DNA of 64,000 nucleotides from JBBECJ01 sp963763325 (lineage in GTDB: Bacteria; Chloroflexota; Chloroflexia; Thermomicrobiales; CFX8): positions 35,394 through 99,393 of the forward strand of contig CAVXOL010000007.1 of the NCBI GenBank assembly GCA_963763325.1, given 5' to 3'. Within the stretch, counting starts at the first letter, position 1. Each line of letters begins with the position of its first letter. A program made the translations under genes and the position numbers. Of this stretch, positions 47,172 through 56,117 are shown piece by piece. A model generated the notes under the pieces. The model was not told the DNA's origin. It was given only the letters and a program-made list of their open reading frames with translations, and ran no database searches.

Positions 47172-48141
47172 ATATCGGTGTCAGCGTCTTCTCGAGCTGC
47201 TCGCGCCGCTCTTCGTACTGTGCGGGGAGCATCAGCGCTTCGCCGAGTGATTCGAGAGGCTCATCGACGGCGAAGCCGGGATTGTGGGTGGCGATCTCCA
47301 GCAGGTGGCCGTCAGGGTCGTTGAAGTAGATCGAGTGGAAGTAGTTGCGGTCGCGCACCTCGGAGACGGGGATGCCGGCGGCGGCGAGGCGCTCCTGCCA
47401 GCCCAGCTCAACACTGTCATCCAGCGCACCGAAGGCGATGTGATGCGTCTGGCCAGGGCCGTCAACGGCGTGCTCGGTCTGCTCGCGATCGACGAGCGTC
47501 ACCAGCAGCCGCATCGAAGCGGCCTCGCCATCCAGCGCGAAGATCAGATCAGTCAGCAGGGGGTGGTCGGGGTTGGTCCCCTCGCCGGTCAGCTCGAAGC
47601 CGAGCAGGTCACGGTAGTAGACGATGGCCGTCTCACGGGTCGTCGCCTGGATACTGACATGATGGAGCGGGCCGATCGCCAGCCCGTCGGCCCAGAGGGA
47701 GGGTGCGCCTTCCGGCACGTCGTCGCCAGCCGGCGCCGAGAGTTCGAGGATCAGCCCGTCCGGGTCGCGGAAGCGGATCGTCGGGTAGCCGTGGTCGTCG
47801 AACGGCCCCTGGACATCGCAACCCTCGCGCTCCAGGTGACCGCGCCACCATGCCAACGCAGCGCCGCTGGCGACCGATAGTGCGATGTGATGCGTTCCGC
47901 CCCAGCCCGTCTGGCCCGGCTCGGCGTTGGGCCACTCGAAAAAGGTCAGCAGCGTTCCGGCTGAACCTTCATGGTCGCCGTAGTAAAGATGATAGGTGTG
48001 CGGCATGTCGAAGTTGACTGTCTTCTTCACCAGCCGCAGGCGCAGTGTCTCGCGGTAGAAGCGCGCGTTGGTCGGCCCGTGCTTCGTCACCATCGTCATG
48101 TGGTGGTAGCCGGTCAGTGGCTGGAGGTTGTGCTCACTCAT
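47170..48141 (-). CDS. VOC-family ring-cleaving dioxygenase (MhqO-like)
   Basis: About 323 residues comprising two vicinal-oxygen-chelate modules. Module 1 (about 8-135) carries YHHMTMVTKHGPTNARFYRET and GGTHHIALSV. Module 2 (about 150-300) carries LHHVSIQATTRETAIVYYRD, HHIAFGA and the metal-ligand Glu in LLEIATHNPGF. This matches the hydroquinone-type ring-cleaving dioxygenases. It probably cleaves catecholic or hydroquinone-like aromatics with Fe2+ and O2. It follows the flavin reductase gene with essentially no gap, so the pair is likely co-transcribed and may form a small aromatic or quinone detoxification unit. Confidence 0.85.
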   Translation of the reverse strand: MSEHNLQPLTGYHHMTMVTKHGPTNARFYRETLRLRLVKKTVNFDMPHTYHLYYGDHEGSAGTLLTFFEWPNAEPGQTGWGGTHHIALSVASGAALAWWRGHLEREGCDVQGPFDDHGYPTIRFRDPDGLILELSAPAGDDVPEGAPSLWADGLAIGPLHHVSIQATTRETAIVYYRDLLGFELTGEGTNPDHPLLTDLIFALDGEAASMRLLVTLVDREQTEHAVDGPGQTHHIAFGALDDSVELGWQERLAAAGIPVSEVRDRNYFHSIYFNDPDGHLLEIATHNPGFAVDEPLESLGEALMLPAQYEERREQLEKTLTPI

Positions 48142-48143
48142 CG

Positions 48144-48824
48144 TCACGATCGTCCCTTCTCGCGTTGGTCAAGGTTGCCGTCCAGGACATCCTGATAGGT
48201 CGGGCGGCGCAGGTCAAATGTCTTACCCAACTCCGCGAACATTGAGCCAGACAACCGCAGGACCGGGTCGAGCAGGCCCGGATCGATCCGCCCATCACGC
48301 CAGATGTCACGTGCGACGTGGACTCGGACGACCTCTCCGAGGACCAGAGAGCAGTTACCGATCCGGATGATGTCGTGCACTCGCGTCTCGAACGAGACCG
48401 GCGCCTCACCGACACGCGGAGGTGTCACAATGTCCGATGGCACACGAGTCAGGTTCGCCCAGCGGAACTCGTCCTCGTCGGCTGGGAAGTTCGCGGCTGT
48501 CAGGTTGAGCCGTTCAAGCAGCGCCTGGCTGGCGATATTGAGGACGAACTCGCGGGTTGCCTCGGCGTTGTTGAGCGAATCCTTGCGCCCGACCGAGACG
48601 AAACCGATGACCGGCGGGTCGGTCGCAAAGACCGTTGTGTACGAATGCGGCGCGAGGTTTGGGACGCCGTCTGCTGACACAGTCGAAACCCAGGCGACTG
48701 GCCGCGGGGCAATCGCAGCATTCATCAGATGGTATGCGTCCCCAGTCGACAATGGTATGGCGGTGTCCTCGGGAGCCGGTGTGACGTGGTCCGGCCGAAA
48801 CGTGAGCCGTCCGTGATCGCCCAT
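48144..48824 (-). CDS. Flavin reductase-like (FMN-binding) family protein
   Basis: About 226 residues from MGDHGRLTFRPDHVTPAPED, with GGAGG just upstream of ATG 48824; the frame extends further upstream but without family similarity. The split-barrel FMN-binding motifs are visible: APRPVAWVSTVSADGVPNLAPHS, DPPVIGFVSVGRKDSLNNAEA (T/S-rich FMN loop) and EFVLNIASQALLERLN. It could supply reduced flavin or act as an oxidoreductase itself. It is directly followed by the ring-cleaving dioxygenase. Divergent from the LLM gene at 48948 (123-bp spacer), which could use the reduced flavin it makes; that link is inference. Confidence 0.85.
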   Translation of the reverse strand: MGDHGRLTFRPDHVTPAPEDTAIPLSTGDAYHLMNAAIAPRPVAWVSTVSADGVPNLAPHSYTTVFATDPPVIGFVSVGRKDSLNNAEATREFVLNIASQALLERLNLTAANFPADEDEFRWANLTRVPSDIVTPPRVGEAPVSFETRVHDIIRIGNCSLVLGEVVRVHVARDIWRDGRIDPGLLDPVLRLSGSMFAELGKTFDLRRPTYQDVLDGNLDQREKGRS

Positions 48825-48947
48825 TGCACCTCCACAGGGTTGCAGCCATCGACCGTTCAACCGATCATGTCCCAATTGAGATCCCGCAGGTTCAGGGCTT
48901 ACCTCACGTATATCGTATCTGACCGGGGTCTGGAATGAGGAGCCGAC

Positions 48948-49802
48948 ATGCGATACGCCCATCCAGTCCGATTCGCTGTCGTCTGCGGCCAGCGAGCGCC
49001 GTGGCCGGAATTAGTGTCGCGAATCCGTGAGGCAGAAGCGCTAGGGTTCGAGGTCTTCAACGTCGTTGACCACTTCTACGGCGTTCACGATGTCATGGAC
49101 CCGACCCACGAGGCCTGGACGGCGCTCGGAGGGTTGGCGATGGCGTCAGAGCGGATTCGGCTGGGTGTCATGGTCTGCGGCAATACGTATCGCAACCCGG
49201 CGTTCCTATTGAAGCAGGCTATCACCGTCGATCACATCTCGAATGGGCGGGTCGAGCTGGGCGTCGGAGCCGGCTGGCTCGAGCGCGAGCACGAGGCGTA
49301 CAGCTTCGACTTCCCATCGGCACGCGAACGAGTTGACCGCTTCGCCGAGGCACTGGAAATCTGGGATCTGCTGCAACAGAACGAGCGCACCAACTACTTC
49401 GGTCGCTACTACCAGCTCATCGACGCACCGTTCGAGCCGAAGGCGGTTCAGCAGCCGCGGCTACCAGTCCTGATCGGCGCGAGCTTGCCAAGAATGCTGG
49501 CGCTGACAGCCCGGCACGCCGATATCTGGAATGCGCGCGGCACACCGGACGAAGCACGGGCCGGCAACGACCTGCTGGACGAGCAATGCCGCAAGATCGG
49601 CCGGGAACCGGCCGAGATCATGCGCTCGATCAGCGCTGGCCTGAGCCTCTGGGACTCGGTCGAGTCGTTTGAGAACGGTGTCGTCGCCTATCAGCAGGCC
49701 GGGTTCACCGACTTCCAGATTCCCTGGCCGAGGACGCCGGAAGCGCACGCGATCATGCGCCAGGTCGCGAATGAGGTGATTCCGAGGTTACGTGGTGCAT
49801 GA
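48948..49802 (+). CDS. LLM-class F420/flavin-dependent oxidoreductase
   Basis: 284 residues of the luciferase-like TIM barrel. It has RFAVVCGQRAPWPELVSRIREA at the N-terminus, GFEVFNVVDHFYG near 30-42, ASERIRLGVMVCGNTYRNPA near 66-85, GRVELGVGAGWLEREHEAY near 97-115, and QQPRLPVLIGASLPRML near 165. It resembles the F420-dependent TIGR03560 group. The ATG at 48948 is preceded by GGAGCCGAC. The substrate is unknown. It is one of five LLM loci in this 64-kb window; two of the other four belong to the subfamily with the LDNDFRHP motif, which this one lacks. Confidence 0.85.
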   Translation: MRYAHPVRFAVVCGQRAPWPELVSRIREAEALGFEVFNVVDHFYGVHDVMDPTHEAWTALGGLAMASERIRLGVMVCGNTYRNPAFLLKQAITVDHISNGRVELGVGAGWLEREHEAYSFDFPSARERVDRFAEALEIWDLLQQNERTNYFGRYYQLIDAPFEPKAVQQPRLPVLIGASLPRMLALTARHADIWNARGTPDEARAGNDLLDEQCRKIGREPAEIMRSISAGLSLWDSVESFENGVVAYQQAGFTDFQIPWPRTPEAHAIMRQVANEVIPRLRGA

Positions 49803-49831
49803 TGCGTGGCTGCGGCGTCACGTCTCCCAGA

Positions 49832-50131
49832 TTACGTAGTCCTCGCCTGCCGAAGCAACGTCGCAGTCTCCGGTGACATCATGTATCCGAGTTGCGCTTC
49901 GAGCCACGGTCGCTGCTGACCGTGCTGTCGCGCGATCTCGCCGACCGCGTAGGCCGCCAGCCCAACATCACGATGTTGCGCGAAACCGAGTGCTTCCATG
50001 ATCTGACGCGCTTCGTAGCGTTCGCCCGGATGGTCGATCAGGAAGTCGAGCATTGCCCGGGCGTTCGGGTCGGCCACGTCACGGTAGAAGGCTGTCATCT
50101 GCTCGTGGTTAGCTGGTGCGTGCTCGCTCAT
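49832..50131 (-). CDS. Small DUF6416-like protein, possible winged-helix domain
   Basis: 99 residues from MSEHAPANHEQMTAFYRDVA; the longer frame to 50323 adds an arginine- and serine-rich sequence unlike a real protein. The core ANARAMLDFLIDHPGERYEA followed by QIMEALGFAQHRDVGLAAYA looks like a winged-helix fold: helix, short loop with PGERY, helix, then a helix-turn region and RQHGQQRPWLEAQLGYMMSP. Similar small proteins are annotated DUF6416. It could bind DNA, but this is not shown. It is immediately upstream of the amidohydrolase's 3' end on the same strand. Confidence 0.6.
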   Translation of the reverse strand: MSEHAPANHEQMTAFYRDVADPNARAMLDFLIDHPGERYEARQIMEALGFAQHRDVGLAAYAVGEIARQHGQQRPWLEAQLGYMMSPETATLLRQARTT

Positions 50132-50168
50132 CAATACCCCCGGATACCCCTGTGTGAACTCGAAACCG

Positions 50169-51368
50169 TCAATGCATGTGGGTATGCGTATGTGTCGTGG
50201 CGTAGACCGACGGCGTACACCGGTACTCGCGTCCTGCGCGGATGACGCTGACCGGTTCCAGACGCTGGCGGCCGATCTCGACGTTACCGGTCGAGTCCTC
50301 GTAGGGCCACTCGCCCTCGGCAAGGCGTAACAGGCTCAGGTCGGCGGCGGCGCCGGGTATGAGCGTCCCGATCGTGTCCTCCATGCCGATCGCAGTCGCA
50401 GGATTGATCGTCAGCCGGCGAATGACATCGTTAAGCGAGACACCCAGGTGGAGGAACTTGCTGGCAGTCGTTGCCAGGTCGTAAACCGGACCGGCGATGT
50501 TCCAGGCGTGGATGTCGGAGCTGATCGTGCCGGGCAGCAGCCCCTGGTCGAGCGCCGCGCGGGCGACACCATAGTCGAAACTTCCGCGACCGTGGCCAAC
50601 ATCGAAGTTGATGCCGCGTTCGATGGCGCGCTTGACTGACGGCCGAATCCTGCCTGATTCGTCGAGGACGCCCTCGGTCCGCGCGTGATAACAATGCGTG
50701 ACCGTATCGCCGGTGTTTAGCGCCCCGAGGATTTCGTCAATACCGATCGTCGTTCCGCCAACATGCACCATGACCGGCTTTCCGATCGCATGGGCGGCCT
50801 GCTGGGCGCGCCGCAGTGCTTCGCGGCACTGGTCAGGGTCATTGCCGACCATCTCACTCTGGAGGCGAACCTTGATGCCCTTGATGACATCGGCATGACT
50901 ACGGGCGACGTCGATGGCACGGTCCACCCTCGCCCAGCGGATATCCTCAAGCTCACCGACGCCGCCATCGCGGTCGTCACGCGCCATCCCAATGCTGGAG
51001 ATGTGCAGCATTGCGACGATCCGCGTCGCCGAAACGTCGATCACGTAGCGGCGGAAGGCGGGAAAGGTTGACGATCCGGCCGAGCCGGCATCGACAGCCG
51101 TCGTCACACCACGAGCGAGGCAGTGCGGGTCCGGCTCGATGCCGAGCGGTGGGACCCCCCAGAAGACGTGAGTGTGCAGATCAACCAGTCCCGGCGTGAC
51201 GATCAGACCGGTGGCATCAACGACACCGTTACGGACTCCATCGGCTGCCAGATCGTGGCCAACGGCGGCGACCCGGCCCCACTCGATCGCTACGTCACAG
51301 ACGGCGTCGAGGTTCTGGGCCGGGTCGATCACCCGGCCACCACGGACGACGAGATCGTAGTGAGACAT
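50169..51368 (-). CDS. Amidohydrolase/deacetylase-family metallohydrolase with His-rich tail
   Basis: About 399 residues from MSHYDLVVRGGRVIDPAQNL; GAGGAG lies upstream. The amidohydrolase beta-barrel carries the HxH metal motif in GLVDLHTHVFWGV (about 63), Lys in DVIKGIKVRLQSEM (probable carboxylated lysine region), His in GKPVMVHVGGTT and HCYHARTEGVLD, and Asp in ISSDIHAWNIAG. The order resembles the dihydroorotase-like deacetylases that accompany SelA-like PLP enzymes. The C-terminus ends in an unusual THTHTHMH, which could bind metal. It is divergent from the SelA-like gene, as in known deacetylase / PLP-lyase pairs. Confidence 0.85.
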   Translation of the reverse strand: MSHYDLVVRGGRVIDPAQNLDAVCDVAIEWGRVAAVGHDLAADGVRNGVVDATGLIVTPGLVDLHTHVFWGVPPLGIEPDPHCLARGVTTAVDAGSAGSSTFPAFRRYVIDVSATRIVAMLHISSIGMARDDRDGGVGELEDIRWARVDRAIDVARSHADVIKGIKVRLQSEMVGNDPDQCREALRRAQQAAHAIGKPVMVHVGGTTIGIDEILGALNTGDTVTHCYHARTEGVLDESGRIRPSVKRAIERGINFDVGHGRGSFDYGVARAALDQGLLPGTISSDIHAWNIAGPVYDLATTASKFLHLGVSLNDVIRRLTINPATAIGMEDTIGTLIPGAAADLSLLRLAEGEWPYEDSTGNVEIGRQRLEPVSVIRAGREYRCTPSVYATTHTHTHMH

Positions 51369-51543
51369 CGGTTCTCTCCTCAATCCGCGAGGTTCTTCTG
51401 GATCGAGCATGATCGGGCGAGTATGTCACGGAAGCGGTCCGTGGCCAATGGCTGTATTCGGGTCGGCCCCGCGACGCACAACGGCTCGAAGTCGTATAGC
51501 ATTGCGCCAGCCAACAGACCACCGGAACAAGCAAGGGGGCGCG

Positions 51544-52742
51544 ATGGGCATCTACGAATCGCTCGGAGTCCAGCCAGTCATCAACGCCGCCGGCCCGGTG
51601 ACGCGTCTGAGCGGAGCTCCGCTCCATCCCGAGGTCGCCGCCGCGATGGCCGAGGCGGCCCAGCACTGCGTCCGGATTGAGGACTTGCAGGAGGCGGCTG
51701 GCCGTTATCTGGCGGAGGTAACTGGAGCTGCGGCGGGCTACGTCGTTGCCGGAGCGGCAGCAGGGCTGAGTCTGTCGGCGGCTGCCTGCATAGCCGGGCT
51801 GGATGTCGCGGCAATGGACCGGCTGCCGGACACGACTGGCCTGCGCAATGAGATCGTCGTCCAGCGTGCACACCTGACGGCGTACACCCACGCGTTGCGA
51901 CTTGCCGGGGCGCGGCTGGTCGAGGTCGGCTATCTCGGCTTCCCTGGGCAAGGGATTACCTGGCCGTGGCAGGTCGAGGCCGCCATCACCGAGCGGACGG
52001 CTGCCCTCGCCTGGTCGGTCGGTGGATTGCAAGGGATCGTCTCGCTGGAGGAGATCGTCGCGATCGGGAGCAAGCACGATCTCCCCGTCATCGTCGATGC
52101 GGCGGCCTCGCTGCCACCGGTTGAGAATCTGCGGAGCTTCATCGAGGCCGGGGCCAGTCTCGTCGCGTACAGCGGGGGGAAGGCGATTGGTGGGCCGCAG
52201 GCGTCGGGCATCCTGGTTGGGCGGGCCGACCTGATCGAGTCGGTCGCGCTCCAGCATCAGGACATGGACGTCTACCCTGCCACCTGGACGTGGCGCAACC
52301 GCTACATCGAGAACAAGCGGCTGCCCGGCCCGCCGCACCACGGCATCGGAAGGCCACTCAAGGTCGGAAAGGAAGAGATCGCCGGCCTGGTCGTCGCGTT
52401 GCGTCGCTTCCTGACGCGCGACCACGCGGCCGAACGGCGCGAGCAGGAGGAACGGCTGGCGACGATCGTCGGGGCATTGGCCGGCATCCCAGGGGTCGAG
52501 CCGGAGCTTCTGGACGATCGCAGCGCACGCGCCCGTACCCAACGCTCGTCGTCCGGATCGATGAGACGATTGTCGAGCAGTCGGTCGAGCGAATGGTCAA
52601 CGCGCTGGCCGACGGCGATCCACCAGTCTGCGTCTCGCAGAACTTCCTCCATGAGCGCGCGCTGGGGATCGTTGCGACAACGCTCAAGCCAGGGGACGAG
52701 ACGACGATCGCGAAGCGATTGCGTGGGTTGCTGGTGGAGTAA
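51544..52742 (+). CDS. SelA-like PLP-dependent enzyme (ammonia-lyase / DgaE-type), C-terminal frameshift
   Basis: About 398 residues after repairing one frameshift. It belongs to the selenocysteine-synthase-like, fold type I PLP family: GVQPVINAAGPVTRLSGAPL at the start, EVTGAAAGYVVAGAAAGL as the cofactor-phosphate loop, VIVDAAASLPPVENL with the PLP-ring Asp, and the Schiff-base lysine in VAYSGGKAIGGPQASGIL. SelA itself is unlikely because no selenium gene is nearby; relatives include D-glucosaminate-6-phosphate ammonia lyase. Near 52530 the frame shifts: YPTLVVRIDETIVEQSVERM and the rest to 52742 lie in the +1 frame. ATG 51544 follows an AAGGGGG site. Confidence 0.8.
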
Positions 52743-52836
52743 GGATAAAGGGGGCGAACGCCCCAAGTCCCGGCAGGGGGTGGTGACGGCATGGCGAGCG
52801 GTTCTGGGTGACGCTGTGATCTGAAGGGAGCGCAAA

Positions 52837-53100
52837 ATGGTCTCCGATGCGGCGGTATTTGGGGCGGGGCAGCGCGGGACAACAGGACGAACCGTCCACT
52901 GGCAGGAGATGTGGCGACACGAGCTGCTTGCGGCACTGGAGCGTGATCCAGTCGTAATCGTGCCAGTCGGATCTATCGAGCAGCATGGGCCGCATTGCCC
53001 GATGGACGTTGACATCAGCCATACTCAGGCGCTAGCGGTCGAAACGGCGCGTGCCATCGACGACTTTCCGGTCATCGTCGCGCCCCCACCAAGAACTTAA
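52837..53100 (+). pseudogene. Creatininase-family N-terminal fragment
   Basis: Only 87 residues: an N-terminal stretch WQEMWRHELLAALERDPVVI followed by VPVGSIEQHGPHCPMDVDIS and HTQALAVETARA. VPVGSIEQHGPH is the creatininase signature with its metal-binding Glu and His, followed by the second ligand Asp in MDVDIS. Full-length creatininases have about 240-270 residues with further ligands, which are missing here. The frame ends at APPPRT and no continuation can be found downstream. It lies after the SelA-like gene with an AAGGGAG element before ATG 52837, and appears truncated in place. Confidence 0.7.
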
Positions 53101-53205
53101 TGTGACGATCGAGCGCGTATATCGTGCCTGATATCACGTAGCCCATATGAACCCAGAGCGGATTCGTACGACTCTATAGCCCGATTGATGTCAGGTGTGA
53201 CCACG

Positions 53206-53466
53206 ACATCCGTCGTGCGTTGATGTTGGAGTTGTGCGGGCAGGGTGAACTGCCGGTCGATCAGCCCCATATGTTCACGAGAGCATCGTCCAGCGCCGCT
53301 TCACCGGCCACGTCCTGCGCGAGACAACGGTCGGTGATGGACCAGCGTTCGTCTCAACGATCACCGGACGCGTATCGATCACCAGTTTTCATATATTCTT
53401 CATTGCTCCCAACGACCCAATCCGGTCCGGATTCATAGTTCACTTCCATGATTCGCCTGCTCAACG
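53206..53466 (+). pseudogene. Proline racemase / hydroxyproline epimerase C-terminal remnant
   Basis: Two adjoining frames spell a C-terminal piece of the proline racemase family. First RALMLELCGQGELPVDQP, then after a shift near 53272 VHESIVQRRFTGHVLRETTV, GDGPAFVSTITGRVSITSFH and FFIAPNDPIRSGFIV. In intact members the same order appears as a G-x-L-x-x-G-E-P-F-V-H-E-S-I element, then F-T-G-R-V and I-T-G-x-x-x-I-T-G-x-H-x-F-x-x-x-P-D-D-P-x-x-x-G-F. The N-terminal half with its catalytic Cys is absent. This is my own reading of the residual similarity. Confidence 0.5.
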
Positions 53467-53690
53467 CATGAGCAGGCGCCTGGGACCTGCGGAGATGCTG
53501 AGATCGACACTCCACATGCCCGGGGCAGGGGCCAACGTAATGCTCGTCATCTTTGGGACGGCATTATTGTGCGTGCACTGACCCCCGATAATTCAGCTGC
53601 TCATGAGATCCATGTCACGCCGTCATTACGTTGCGTATCGGCGGCTCGATGACCGCTGCCACCTACATCAGTGACGGCCGTCCACGTCAT
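53467..53690. other. Gene-free stretch between remnants and replication module
   Basis: No frame here resembles a protein family. Composition is more A+T-rich than the upstream metabolic genes, and there are stop codons in all frames. It probably represents junk left by the insertion or decay of mobile DNA. Confidence 0.4.
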
Positions 53691-53718
53691 TGCAACGTGC
53701 CCAATGGTATGGTATAAT
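53691..53718 (+). promoter_or_regulatory. Strong sigma-70-type extended -10 promoter
   Basis: TTGCAA (53691-53696) and a perfect TATAAT (53713-53718) are separated by 16 bp, and TATGG precedes the -10 box, giving an extended -10 (TGGTATAAT). This stands out in GC-rich DNA where consensus -10 boxes are rare. Transcription would begin near 53725 and give a leader of about 200 nt ahead of the helicase gene start at 53931. Confidence 0.65.
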
Positions 53719-53894
53719 AAACTATTGCCCTTTGACAAACTAGACACGCGGCTGTATCATGTTCGGCAAGCACCAGCCGGCGCCTCACTCAAGTTGCCAA
53801 CGCTTGAGAAGCCCACCTGGCTTTTGATCATTCGCCAGCACCGTATGGCGGTGATCCGCCCTGGATTCGCACGCATTGCACAACGGGTCTGACA

Positions 53895-53920
53895 ACACCC
53901 TTCGGGGTGCATCAGGGAGG
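53895..53920 (+). promoter_or_regulatory. UUCG-loop hairpin next to a ribosome binding site
   Basis: CACCC TTCG GGGTG (53896-53909) is a 5-bp stem closed by a C(UUCG)G tetraloop, one of the most stable RNA loops. It is followed by the strong Shine-Dalgarno AGGGAGG (53914-53920) 10 nt before ATG 53931. It may protect or gate the leader of the helicase transcript. Confidence 0.5.
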
Positions 53921-53930
53921 TCGTACTTCC

Positions 53931-55844
53931 ATGCCTTCGGCGGAGTCCACCATGAGTCGTCATGATGGCGTGCGGACGCTCGACGCCACGAACGATCCGC
54001 GCAAACGACTGCGCCCCGACTGCAGGTAGCGGTCAATGCCGATGTGACATTAACGGTCAAACGTGTTCGATTGCACAAGCGTGAACCAATCGCGGACATC
54101 ATTATCGACACAGGCACCGTGCATGACGCGGCGACAATTCACCTCGCGTCACCTGCCCGTCTCGCCGACTGGGCATCGTTCCACGCCAGCGATGTGGCCA
54201 CCTCTGACGAACTGCTCGACGCCTTGACTGGTCTTCTCGATGACGCACTCGCGTCGCTGAGTACTCAAGCGCGCACGTCACCCCAGGCTGACCAGTCGGT
54301 TAAGGCGGTCATGCGACCAACTAGACCATTGGTCGGACATCAGGTCGCCTCGACGATTGCCCGCCTCGGCCCGAACCAGTCACCGGTGCTCGATGTCACC
54401 AGCGGCACAGTCTCTGCATTAGCGGCCACCACCGGCACGCGCGATGTCGTGGCCGAGCTGTTGGCGTCGATCGAGCTCTTCCACACTCCCGACCACGAGG
54501 CCTATACCACCATCTCCATTGATGGTCACAGCGAAACTCTTGCCCTCTCGTCGAGAGCGTTCAAGCGCTACGTCTCACATCGGTACTACGATCTGCATCA
54601 GACCATGCCCCGAGCGCAGGTGCTCAGTGACGCGATGGGTGTGCTGGAAGGCACGGCACTATTCGACGGATTTGAGGAGCCGGTCCATACACGCGTCGCT
54701 GAACGTGACGGCGCAATCTATCTCGATCTCGGGAACGCCACCTGGCAGGTCGGTAAATCGACACGTGTGGCTGGAGCGAGGAGCCGACGCCGGCAGTCAA
54801 GTTTCGGCGGCCTCGCGGCATGCGGCCACTCCCAACACCTGTTTCCGGCGGCAGCATGAGATGGTCCGCCAGTACCTGAACATCGTCAGCGACGCGGACT
54901 GGGCGCTGCTGTTGGATGGTTAGTGCAGGCGCTCCGCCCGCGCGGTCCTACCCGGCCCTGATCCTGTCCGGTGAGCAGGGCAGTGCCAAATCGACGACGG
55001 CCCGGGCGCTCCGCTCGCTCATCGATCCCAACAGCGCTCCGCTTCGTGCTGAGCCTCGCGACGCCCGCGACCTCGCTATCGCCGCCCGCAATGGCTGGGT
55101 GATGAGTTTTGACATATTGTCCAGCGTATCGCCCTGGCTGTCGGACGGCGTTGTGCCGCCTGTCGACCGGCGGCGCGTCGCGACCCGCGAACTCCGTTCA
55201 GACGACGGTGAGATCTTGTTCGACGGTCAGCGACCCGTCATCCTTACGGGGATCGAGGAGCTGGCGACGCGCGGCGATCTGCTTGACCGCGCGATCGTCC
55301 TGCATCTGCCAGCCATCCCAGTGGGCAAGCGTCAAGCCGAAGCTTCATTCTGGGCAGCATTCGAGCGAGAGGCACCGGCCATGCTGGGTGCGCTCCTGAC
55401 AGCCGTCAGTACGGCAATCGCTCGGCTGCCGGAGACTCATCTTGAGCGTCTCCCACGCATGGCAGACTTCGCACTGTGGGCAACGGCGGCTGAACCAGGG
55501 CTCGGATTGGAGACGGGTGCGTTTATCGACGCATACACCGGGAACCGCGCCGATGCCAACGATCTGGCGCTCGAGGCATCGCCGGTCGCGGCGGCCGTAC
55601 TCACCCTGATCGAGTCAATTGGGCGATGGGAGGGCCAACCGTCTACCTGCTCAGCGTCCTCGACACTCAGGTCGGCGACGGGATGAGGCGTCTTCGGTCC
55701 TGGCCGAAGTCGGCGCGTGCGCTGTCCGGTCACTTGAAACGTCTCGCACCCAACCTGCGGCATGCGGGCGTCGAGGTGACGTTCGATCGAACCAAGGAAC
55801 GGCGGATCGTCTCGATCAGAAAGGAGAATGCGACAGTTGATTGA
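53931..55844 (+). pseudogene. Phage/plasmid-type replicative helicase (D5-like ATPase), multiply frameshifted
   Basis: One decayed gene of about 630 codons. The first frame from ATG 53931 (MPSAESTMSRHDGV) stops at 54027. The second continues as LQVAVNADVTLTVKRVRLHK, then ASPARLADWASFHASDV and IELFHTPDHEAYTTISIDGH, to about 54752. The third has the ATPase core: Walker A LILSGEQGSAKSTTARAL near 54970, Walker-B-like RPVILTGIEELATRGDLLDR near 55240, and LERLPRMADFALWATAAEPG. A last shift near 55640 gives WPKSARALSGHLKRLAPNLR and VEVTFDRTKERRIV, ending at 55844. Such proteins unwind DNA for phage or integrative-element replication. The primase domain usual in relatives is absent. Confidence 0.65.
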
Positions 55845-55848
55845 TCAT

Positions 55849-55980
55849 GCGTCACCCGCGTCACCCGCGTCATCGCGCATCACCAATAAGCATGATGCGG
55901 CCGCGAACTCCTCGATTGGGTGACGCGGGTGACGCGGGTGACGCGGGTGACGCGGGTGACGCGGGTGACGCGGGTGACGC
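55849..55980. repeat. 9-bp tandem array with inverted copies (iteron-like or hairpin)
   Basis: GGGTGACGC is repeated seven times without error at 55918-55980. Two perfect inverted copies (GCGTCACCC) lie at 55849-55857 and 55858-55866, with a third degenerate one (GCGTCATCG) at 55867-55875. The inverted set begins 5 bp after the helicase stop codon. Together they can form a long cruciform or RNA hairpin with a 42-nt loop. It is not CRISPR, as there are no spacers. It could be an iteron-like origin element, a slipped-strand microsatellite, or the remnant of a repetitive C-terminal tail of the helicase gene. Confidence 0.8.
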
Positions 55981-56117
55981 GATCCGATGTCATCCATGCG
56001 GTGACCACCGTTAAGACTTCCAGGGCGGGCTCGCGATCACTGGCTCGGGACCGTTCGATCGTGTGTACCTTCCCGCCTCTAATCCACGGCACGCACTCAA
56101 CCTGAAACGAGGTTTCA

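Noticed and set aside
53700..53892. 73-codon ORF after the strong promoter
   Set aside because: Its start lies upstream of the predicted transcription start, it lacks a ribosome binding site and has no family similarity. The leader of the helicase gene explains the region better.
55849..55980. Possible CRISPR array
   Set aside because: Units are 9 bp and contiguous with no spacers, and no cas genes are nearby.
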